This document shows positions 23,501-30,086 of a DNA stretch of 64,000 nt, piece by piece (within the stretch, counting starts at the first letter, position 1; the number at the start of each line of letters is the position of its first letter). Origin of the DNA: Promerops cafer (taxonomy: Eukaryota > Chordata > Aves > Passeriformes > Nectariniidae); contig VZSE01006608.1 in assembly GCA_013398275.1 (NCBI GenBank), positions 1,920,441-1,984,440 of the forward strand. Direction: 5' to 3'. The notes beneath the pieces were generated by a model, which made no database searches, had not been told where the DNA came from, and saw nothing but the letters and a program-made list of their open reading frames with translations. The position numbers and the translations under genes were made by a program.

Positions 23501-26500
23501 GATGCCTTGCCATATTGTCCTTTCACCTTCCTCTGTCTTCAAAAGTATCTCTGTCCAAAACTACATCCACTCACAATGAAGACAAAAAAAATTTTAAAAA
23601 TCTACTTTTGCATGAGAAAGACTCAGAAATAGGCATCTCAGGAGTCTGAATCCTTTTACCTGAAACAGGATAACTATCTTTGCTCTAATGAGTGTCACTG
23701 ATACATCTACTTCTTTTAAAGATATTGAGTTACAACCTACCCTTTCACTAAAGATGCTACATGTAACAGCCTTTTATATAAATAGGGACTTGAAAAAAAC
23801 AACAGGTCTGTATAACTCTTGGCAAAAGGCCTTTTCTTATATTTTTAAGGCAAGAGGTAAGAAAGGGAAGCAAAAGAAACAATGTCAGAGGACACACCTG
23901 AAACACAGAAAGTATGGAAACTGGAAAGCCCACCTTTTCAGCTGCTCACTGAGTTGTTTTAAGTGCAAATAACAAAGATGTCATGTGATTCCTGTGCACA
24001 GAAGGAGTGCTTTGTAAATTGTGAACTAAAAAGATGGCACTGAAGACACCAAACTTAATAATCACTTCTTAGCAGCAGACTGTAAACCCTCAGATCACAG
24101 AATCAATTAGGTTGGAAAAGACCTCTGAATTATCAAGTCCAACACCATCTCGTCAACTAGACCATGGCACTGAGTGCTACATCCAATATTTCCTTAAACA
24201 CCTCCATGGACAGGGACTCTACCACCTTCCTGGGCAGCCCACTCCACTACCTAATCACCCTTTCTTGTGAAGAATCTCTTCCTAATGTCCAATCTAAACC
24301 TGCTCTGGTGGAGCAGAGGCCACGTCCTCTTGTTCGGTCGCTAACGGCCTAGGAAAAAAGTCCAACCCCCACCTGGCTGCACCCTCCTTTCAGGCAGTTG
24401 TAGAGAGCAATAAAATCACCCCTGAGCCTCCTCTTCTCCAGGCTAAACTCCCCCAGCTGCTCCTCATCGGACTTGTGCTCCAGACCCTTCACCAGGTTCG
24501 CTGCCCTTCTCTGGACACACTCCAGCACCGCAATGTCCTTCCTGATGTTAGTGACTCGTTAGGAGTCGAAGTAACTCTGCAAACACTAGTTTGTTTGGGG
24601 TTTTTTTAGTACGTGTTACCCGTTAGATGCACTGCCTTGCCAGAACCAGCCACCCTGCCTGCAAGTGGCTCCATCACACTCACATACCCGTCAGATTTGC
24701 CGGACTGCTCCGGCCGGGGGTGGGGGTCACAGGCGCTCTCCTGGGCGCTCTCCGTGGCCATGCTCCCGCCACTGGATCTCGGGCACGGAGAAGCGCTCGC
24801 CTGTTTGTGGGGCTCGGCACGCGGGGTNNNNNNNNNNNNNNNNNNNNNNNNNNNNNNNNNNNNNNNNNNNNNNNNNNNNNNNNNNNNNNNNNNNNNNNNN
24901 NNNNNNNNNNNNNNNNNNNNNNNNNNNNNNNNNNNNNNNNNNNNNNNNNNNNNNNNNNNNNNNNNNNNNNNNNNNNNNNNNNNNNNNNNNNNNNNNNNNN
25001 NNNNNNNNNNNNNNNNNNNNNNNNNNNNNNNNNNNNNNNNNNNNNNNNNNNNNNNNNNNNNNNNNNNNNNNNNNNNNNNNNNNNNNNNNNNNNNNNNNNN
25101 NNNNNNNNNNNNNNNNNNNNNNNNNNNNNNNNNNNNNNNNNNNNNNNNNNNNNNNNNNNNNNNNNNNNNNNNNNNNNNNNNNNNNNNNNNNNNNNNNNNN
25201 NNNNNNNNNNNNNNNNNNNNNNNNNNNNNNNNNNNNNNNNNNNNNNNNNNNNNNNNNNNNNNNNNNNNNNNNNNNNNNNNNNNNNNNNNNNNNNNNNNNN
25301 NNNNNNNNNNNNNAAAAAAAAAAAAAAACAAACCATACAACAAAGCAGATTTTGTATCCATCAGTTAAAAGTGATCAAATCAGGCTATTAAGCAGGTTCA
25401 ATAGTCCGGTTACCAGCTGAATATTTGTCACATTGTGAACCTAAGCTGCAAGTGTGGTGACAACAGAAGTCAATGAGATCAGAATGGGATTTAGTCAGAT
25501 TATATCTAAGCCAAGGAATCCATTGCCTAAACTGAACCTAATGGTCATGAGTATCCAAATCTCTGAATGGTATTAAGTCAGGAACGGATTTAGTGTGGAT
25601 GCCTTGCCATATTGTCCTTTCACCTTCCTCTGTCTTCAAAAGTATCTCTGTCCAAAACTACATCCACTCACAATGAAGACAAAAAAAATTTTAAAAATCT
25701 ACTTTTGCATGAGAAAGACTCAGAAATAGGCATCTCAGGAGTCTGAATCCTTTTACCTGAAACAGGATAACTATCTTTGCTCTAATGAGTGTCACTGATA
25801 CATCTACTTCTTTTAAAGATATTGAGTTACAACCTACCCTTTCACTAAAGATGCTACATGTAACAGCCTTTTATATAAATAGGGACTTGAAAAAAACAAC
25901 AGGTCTGTATAACTCTTGGCAAAAGGCCTTTTCTTATATTTTTAAGGCAAGAGGTAAGAAAGGGAAGCAAAAGAAACAATGTCAGAGGACACACCTGAAA
26001 CACAGAAAGTATGGAAACTGGAAAGCCCACCTTTTCAGCTGCTCACTGAGTTGTTTTAAGTGCAAATAACAAAGATGTCATGTGATTCCTGTGCACAGAA
26101 GGAGTGCTTTGTAAATTGTGAACTAAAAAGATGGCACTGAAGACACCAAACTTAATAATCACTTCTTAGCAGCAGACTGTAAACCCTCAGATCACAGAAT
26201 CAATTAGGTTGGAAAAGACCTCTGAATTATCAAGTCCAACACCATCTCGTCAACTAGACCATGGCACTGAGTGCTACATCCAATATTTCCTTAAACACCT
26301 CCATGGACAGGGACTCTACCACCTTCCTGGGCAGCCCACTCCACTACCTAATCACCCTTTCTTGTGAAGAATCTCTTCCTAATGTCCAATCTAAACCTGC
26401 TCTGGTGGAGCAGAGGCCACGTCCTCTTGTTCGGTCGCTAACGGCCTAGGAAAAAAGTCCAACCCCCACCTGGCTGCACCCTCCTTTCAGGCAGTTGTAG

Positions 26501-27765
26501 AGAGCAATAAAATCACCCCTGAGCCTCCTCTTCTCCAGGCTAAACTCCCCCAGCTGCTCCTCATCGGACTTGTGCTCCAGACCCTTCACCAGGTTCGCTG
26601 CCCTTCTCTGGACACACTCCAGCACCGCAATGTCCTTCCTGATGTTAGTGACTCGTTAGGAGTCGAAGTAACTCTGCAAACACTAGTTTGTTTGGGGTTT
26701 TTTTAGTACGTGTTACCCGTTAGATGCACTGCCTTGCCAGAACCAGCCACCCTGCCTGCAAGTGGCTCCATCACACTCACATACCCGTCAGATTTGCCGG
26801 ACTGCTCNGCAGCCGGGGCGCGCCGCGCCGTCGGACTGCGCGTGCGCGGTACCTGTGGCCGCGGTCCCGCCCCCGCCGGTACGTGCGCGCGCCGCGCTGA
26901 GGGCGCCGGGGGGTGGGGGTGGAACCCAGCCGAGACAAGGGGGAGAGGGCAGGGCGGGACAGGACAGGACAGGACAGGACAGGGAGAGCGGAGGTGGCGG
27001 CCCGCAGCCCGGGGCCGCGCTGGCCGGGTCGGTGGGTGCGGTCTGTCCGTCTCCCTCCCTCCTCCCATCTGCGCTTTGACTCCTTCAGGGAGCCGTGCAG
27101 GAGCTTGATTTGGGGGNGGAAAAGACCTCTGAATTATCAAGTCCAACACCATCTCGTCAACTAGACCATGGCACTGAGTGCTACATCCAATATTTCCTTA
27201 AACACCTCCATGGACAGGGACTCTACCACCTTCCTGGGCAGCCCACTCCACTACCTAATCACCCTTTCTTGTGAAGAATCTCTTCCTAATGTCCAATCTA
27301 AACCTGCTCTGGTGGAGCAGAGGCCACGTCCTCTTGTTCGGTCGCTAACGGCCTAGGAAAAAAGTCCAACCCCCACCTGGCTGCACCCTCCTTTCAGGCA
27401 GTTGTAGAGAGCAATAAAATCACCCCTGAGCCTCCTCTTCTCCAGGCTAAACTCCCCCAGCTGCTCCTCATCGGACTTGTGCTCCAGACCCTTCACCAGG
27501 TTCGCTGCCCTTCTCTGGACACACTCCAGCACCGCAATGTCCTTCCTGATGTTAGTGACTCGTTAGGAGTCGAAGTAACTCTGCAAACACTAGTTTGTTT
27601 GGGGTTTTTTTAGTACGTGTTACCCGTTAGATGCACTGCCTTGCCAGAACCAGCCACCCTGCCTGCAAGTGGCTCCATCACACTCACATACCCGTCAGAT
27701 TTGCCGGACTGCTCCGGCCGGGGGTGGGGGTCACAGGCGCTCTCCTGGGCGCTCTCCGTGGCCAT
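14367..27765 (-). CDS. ENKUR: ENKUR, enkurin (five coding exons, spliced)
   Basis: The spliced CDS is 27765-27692, 21210-21065, 19953-19733, 17971-17825 and 14540-14367. That is 762 bp and 253 residues (human 256). All five exons join in frame with GT/AG sites. Enkurin is an axonemal protein, now known as a microtubule inner protein of motile cilia and sperm flagella. It was first described as binding TRPC channels, calmodulin and PI3K. The family signature TMGPAKVAVPSPNDFLQKHS is in exon 2, and KKNFINKNAV and LEPSGLFPKYI are in exon 3. The enkurin domain fills exons 4 and 5, with charged helices of the type NEEMKKEEEEY and LKQLEHDIAAIEKHK near the end. The gene is head-to-head with THNSL1. 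Exons 2-5 are certain. Exon 1 rests on phase, length and Kozak context. Intron 1 is artificially lengthened by repeated assembly blocks. Confidence 0.9.
14541..17824 (-). other. ENKUR: ENKUR intron 4
   Basis: This is about 3.3 kb of AT-rich intron between the exon 4 donor (aag then gtgca) and the exon 5 acceptor. I recognise no coding segment or clear repeat in it. Confidence 0.75.
17825..17971 (-). CDS. ENKUR: ENKUR coding exon 4
   Basis: This exon is 147 bp, 49 full codons (residues 148-196), phase 0 at both ends. The acceptor is ttcttatag and the donor ctgaag before gtgcat. The translation begins NYGVLPKYVTQRNEEMKK and ends TLSEEERTNILK, matching the human segment that begins DYGVTPEYICKRNEE. 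It is the first half of the enkurin domain and is predicted to be strongly helical. Confidence 0.95.
18780..19450 (-). mobile_element. Fossil LINE (CR1-type) endonuclease domain
   Basis: On the minus strand, successive frames recall the endonuclease part of a CR1-like LINE ORF2 in the right order. GRREGGLPFE recalls the GRRGGGVALYV segment at about 19400-19440. KELFKCMEFFYE follows at about 19350-19395. A GAPNE..EELDENLFKQLEE segment lies at about 19250-19300. LLLTNEEELLSG then CSLGGTDH recalls LDLLLTN and GSLGCSDHE at about 19000-19060. Frames shift and stops interrupt, so it is dead. It lies in ENKUR intron 3 in the same orientation as the gene. The family match is from memory, so the subfamily is open. 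Confidence 0.62.
19733..19953 (-). CDS. ENKUR: ENKUR coding exon 3
   Basis: This exon is 221 bp and contributes codon 74 (split) and residues 75-147. The acceptor is ctctattcacag at 19954-19965. A nearer AG at 19941-19940 would break the frame after exon 2, so the upstream one is chosen. The donor is aaaaaag before gtacg. The translation includes VPPRTYHPVTHIKKNFINKN and GDKYLLEPSGLFPKYIKKK, aligning with the human KNFINTNA and LEPSGLVPKYINKK regions. The family's proline-rich SH3-binding stretch would lie at the start of this exon, where PLSVPPR is seen. Confidence 0.93.
19954..21064 (-). other. ENKUR: ENKUR intron 2
   Basis: This is about 1.1 kb. The part at 20280-20600 is more GC-rich than its surroundings and looks like the edge of an old repeat I cannot name. 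There is no other recognisable content. Confidence 0.65.
21065..21210 (-). CDS. ENKUR: ENKUR coding exon 2
   Basis: This exon is 146 bp and completes codon 25, encodes 26-73, and leaves one base of codon 74. The acceptor is acctctaag, with a weak pyrimidine tract, and the donor is ccaa before gtaagt. The translation is YISRLRELVKREAEKNK followed by SQWKTMGPAKVAVPSPNDFL and QKHSKEPKLAP. The TMGPAKV-VPSP-DFL-KHSKE block is diagnostic of enkurin. Confidence 0.95.
21583..21688 (+). mobile_element. CR1 LINE 3' end
   Basis: The text gttggactcaatgatcctga, then gctcccttccaactcag and acgattctatgattt, is the typical avian CR1 3' terminus with its 8-bp tail repeat. It lies in ENKUR intron 1 in opposite orientation to the gene. 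Its left edge is approximate. Confidence 0.8.
24093..24545 (-). mobile_element. CR1 LINE 3' fragment (copy 1)
   Basis: The left end reads cacagaatcaattaggttgg, a CR1 3' tail in reverse. It continues with the usual CR1 landmarks, for example gaatctcttcctaatgtccaa, ctcctcttctccaggctaaa and gcccttctctggacacactc. The element lies in ENKUR intron 1 close to exon 1. The same element appears again at 26190-26642 and 27118-27549 through the duplicated blocks. Confidence 0.88.
24688..24761 (-). pseudogene. ENKUR: Duplicate copy of ENKUR exon 1 (assembly copy 1)
   Basis: This is identical to 27692-27765 at an offset of 3004. Its promoter side is lost in the 486-N gap that begins 66 bases upstream on the minus strand. 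I treat it as a redundant assembly copy of the exon, not a second gene. Confidence 0.7.
24828..25313. other. Assembly gap (486 N)
   Basis: This N run interrupts the first copy of the ENKUR promoter just upstream of exon 1. The sequence to its right restarts inside an A run equal to 23217. Confidence 0.98.
25314..26807. repeat. Repeated block, copy 2
   Basis: This is a second copy of 23217-24710. It is cut by a single N at 26808 inside the ENKUR exon 1 copy, of which only 26785-26807 remains. It contains another copy of the CR1 fragment at 26190-26642. Confidence 0.9.
26808..26808. other. Single-N scaffold join
   Basis: One N separates copy 2 from unrelated GC-rich promoter sequence. It breaks the exon 1 copy mid-codon. 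Confidence 0.95.
26837..26848. promoter_or_regulatory. NRF1-like palindrome
   Basis: TGCGCGTGCGCG reads CGCGCACGCGCA on the other strand and fits the NRF1 consensus YGCGCAYGCGCR at every position. NRF1 sites are common in bidirectional CpG-island promoters. The site lies in the promoter piece that belongs between ENKUR and THNSL1. Confidence 0.5.
26957..26981 (+). repeat. (GGACA)5 microsatellite
   Basis: There are five perfect 5-bp units in the promoter piece. The repeat may help explain the failed assembly nearby. Confidence 0.9.
27117..27117. other. Single-N scaffold join
   Basis: One N separates the misplaced promoter piece from the third copy of the CR1/exon 1 block. Confidence 0.95.
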
Positions 27766-27831
27766 GCTCCCGCCACTGGATCTCGGGCACGGAGAAGCGC
27801 TCGCCTGTTTGTGGGGCTCGGCACGCGGGGT
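27118..27831. repeat. Repeated block, copy 3 (the most complete)
   Basis: This matches 24114-24827 at an offset of 3004. Unlike the others it continues past exon 1 into the promoter (27832-28029). I therefore place the ENKUR exon 1 annotation here. Confidence 0.9.
27692..27765 (-). CDS. ENKUR: ENKUR coding exon 1 (probable)
   Basis: This is 74 bp from ATG, encoding 24 codons plus two bases: MATESAQESACD, then PHPRPEQSGKSD and a split Gly codon. The donor is gacgg before gtatgtgag. The ATG has A at -3 and G at +4. The phase-2 end matches the G that opens exon 2 and restores YIS in frame. The 25 residues before YIS compare with 26 in human enkurin, and Pro15 coincides. The rest of the segment is poorly conserved, and the human EPPQPPR stretch is absent. 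Position in the CpG island next to an X-box supports the call. Confidence 0.62.
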
Positions 27832-27910
27832 ACCCGCCCCGCTGGGGGGTTCGGACAGGGGAAGCACCGCCTCGCCCAGGGGCTCGGGGCGGGGCCGGCG
27901 GCTGTTGTCA

Positions 27911-27924
27911 GTTACCGGGGAAAC
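27911..27924. promoter_or_regulatory. ENKUR: RFX X-box-like palindrome upstream of ENKUR
   Basis: GTTACCGGGGAAAC has two inverted half-sites separated by two bases. It compares with the canonical GTTGCC-NN-GGCAAC, one mismatch in each half. RFX factors, often with FOXJ1, drive motile-cilium genes through such sites close to the start. This one lies 146 bp upstream of the ENKUR ATG, a typical distance. The family of sites is known. Use of this one is inferred. Confidence 0.6.
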
Positions 27925-28029
27925 CCGTCAGGGGAACGGCGCCATGAGGGGCGCGGTCCCCGCTGCCACCTGCTCCAGCGTCAGACGCGGAACGGCCGCG
28001 CAGGCGCAGCTGCTGCCGGCGCCGCGCGG

Positions 28030-28030
28030 N
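28030..28030. other. Single-N scaffold join in the promoter
   Basis: One N lies at the point where the piece 26809-26994 probably belongs. Confidence 0.95.
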
Positions 28031-28310
28031 TGGCGGCCCGCAGCCCGGGGCCGCGCTGGCCGGGTCGGTGGGTGCGGTCTGTCCGTCTCCCTCCCTCCTC
28101 CCATCTGCGCTTTGACTCCTTCAGGGAGCCGTGCAGGAGCTTGATTTGGGGGCTGGTCTCGCGTCTATCCAAGTAACAAGGCCCAGTTTTCACTAGAGCG
28201 CCTGTCACCGGCAGTGGTTGTTAAAATTGTGGGTCACGGCACATATATAGGTGCTGTCCACGTCCACGTCGAACTGAATAGCCAAAGCAAAATGTTCTGG
28301 AGGTATGCGT

Positions 28311-30032
28311 ATTGCTCTGCTGCAACAACCCCACCCTTTTGGCATGGAGTTTGTATCTAAAGTGGGGTTGGGTGGATCAATTGAGCTGTTTTTACTGTTG
28401 AAGTTTTGCCAGTGGACAAAAAAAAATTTCAAAGAAATGGGTTGCATTCAATGCTTGTGGCCTTCTATGTACATGTACTTTATGTGGGTGAGTGCAAAAC
28501 TCAAGGTGATTTTAAACAGTACCTATGGCCTAAATTCATAAGGCAGCCCAGATGTTACACCTCTTATTTGTGTAATGCACACCAACTGACTGCAGCTCAA
28601 AGTTAATCTGTAGTGGAGTGGGACATGGCAGGCAGGACTGTGCTTGGCGTGGTTTTCACTCCTTTAGGTCACACACGTTGCTTGAAGTGATTCCTACGTT
28701 CAAGAAATAAAGTCACTAAAATACATTGGGTTTGGGTTTATTTACTCCTGAATATAACTTTTTTGCATCTGCAAGTTTAATATGAAGATCTCTTTCTGTC
28801 CCTAAAAGGAAAATGCACATATTTATATATGCACTAGAGTGCTTACTATTGCAGTACAGGTTTAGAGCAATACTGGATATTACAATTACTCTTTGCAGTT
28901 TTTTTTTTTTCCTTTTATGAAGGGTTTGTAAAGGTTTTTAAAACCCTTTTTAAAATTAAAGATTTATAAAACCATTATATTGTATCTACACACGATGATT
29001 CCCTTATACTTTACAAGGATTGAGTAGAAAAACCTGGACAGCATTATATGCCCATCTTTACTCTGATCTATGCCTTGTAATTACAGCATATCCTCCAGGT
29101 CACAGCACTGGGTGCAGAGATTTACTGTTTGCAAGCTCACCTTTCCATAGAAGTGAGCAAATGCTCTTCCCCCTGCCCCCCTTGCAGTTTTAGGGAGGTT
29201 GTGAGAGTCTTTCCCCTTTTGCTCTAAACATCGCAGACAAATCATGTGCTCCAATTAGTGCTGGTATTCATGTTTATTTCTCTAAGTAAACAAAGCACAA
29301 TGTCGGGAGTTTCTTGTTTTGTTGGGAATCCATCCTTCTTCGTTACTTTTTTTGTTGGTAGAGGGTCCTCATGATTTTTCTCTGTCTGTCTGTCTCTCCT
29401 CCCCTCTCTATCCCCAAATTACATTCAATACAATTCCAGTATAGGAGTTTTTCATAAATCCCTGGCTTGGTTTCCATCCTTTCAGAAGAGATTTGAATGC
29501 AACTCATCCAGCCTTGCTGTTGCACAAGATTGTGAGTTATCTGCATATTTAAGTGGGTCTTGTATTTGGGATTTTTAGAAATAAAGGATTTAAAAAATAT
29601 AACAAAGTTTTCTTGGGAGGTGGGACAAATGCATATTTTGTTAGCATTTTGATTACAAGAAGGTAGTCAAGTTAATTGTTACTTATAAATGTGTAGTTAA
29701 AAGTAAGTCTTCTAGAAGAAAAACTAATTGATTTTGAATTCCTATAAGCAATATTATTTGCAAACAGTATTATAGTGTTAGGCTTGGATGTCTTTTTTTT
29801 ATCTTGAGGACATGAACTTTTTGAAGTTGGATTTGTCAGTGGAAATGAGCTGGAACTATGCAGGAGAGGGGAATGAGTCTTACTCTGAAAAATACCTCCT
29901 TGGCACTGATGAGGTCATAGCTGGATTTATGTTTGAAGTCTTGTTCTGAATTTTATATCTTTGGGGGCTTTTTCTTAGATATTTGCTGAAGGACAAGTTA
30001 CTGTTTGTTTTTTTGTTTTCTTTCTGAAGCAG
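28311..30032 (+). other. THNSL1: THNSL1 5' intron/leader region
   Basis: This non-coding sequence lies between the CpG island and the coding exon of THNSL1. It ends in a long T-rich tract (30003-30024) followed by ctgaag and cag, good acceptors at 30029 or 30032 for the exon carrying the start codon. I see no coding exon inside it. Confidence 0.6.
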
Positions 30033-30086
30033 TTAAGTGGATTGTCAAGTTGTCTTGGAAAAAAAACCACAGTAACTCATCAGAAG

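Larger units (their letters stand above)
23217..24827. repeat. Repeated block, copy 1 (probable assembly duplication)
   Basis: This block starts at a 15-A run and ends at an N gap. Bases 23217-24710 are nearly identical to 25314-26807 at a constant offset of 2097. I see two substitutions, at 23245/25342 and 23311/25408. The later part, 24114-24827, recurs at 27118-27831. It contains ENKUR intron 1 sequence, a CR1 fragment and a full copy of ENKUR exon 1 at 24688-24761. Near-identity across intron, old repeat and exon, with every copy ending at N, points to unresolved haplotypes or gap filling rather than real tandem duplication. Confidence 0.9.
26809..27116. promoter_or_regulatory. Misplaced piece of the ENKUR/THNSL1 CpG-island promoter
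   Basis: This very GC-rich piece is bounded by single Ns. Its last 122 bases (26995-27116) equal 28031-28152, so its correct place is probably immediately left of 28031. It then fills the join at 28030. It contains an NRF1-like palindrome and a GGACA microsatellite, listed separately. Confidence 0.75.
27692..28310. promoter_or_regulatory. Bidirectional ENKUR/THNSL1 CpG-island promoter
   Basis: A GC- and CpG-dense region separates ENKUR exon 1 (minus) from the plus-strand THNSL1 gene. It contains an X-box-like palindrome (27911-27924), an imperfect NRF1-like GCGCAGGCGCA (27998-28008), and a single-N join at 28030. The non-coding first exon of THNSL1 should start here on the plus strand. Possible donors are CAA/gtaaca near 28170 and GAG/gtatgc at 28303, and I cannot choose between them. 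Confidence 0.7.

Noticed and set aside
24606..25420. 250-residue frames across the 486-N gap
   Set aside because: Two thirds of each translation is N. The coding part is a shadow of ENKUR exon 1 and the CR1 fragment.
23688..26069. Identical 94- and 62-residue frames appearing two or three times
   Set aside because: They are copies of the same intron and CR1 sequence created by the duplicated blocks, not a gene family.
28205..28447. Minus-strand 80-residue frame with protein-like text FDVDVDSTYICAVTHNF
   Set aside because: It lies in the promoter/leader of THNSL1, matches no family I know, and has no in-frame ATG in good context or splice partner.
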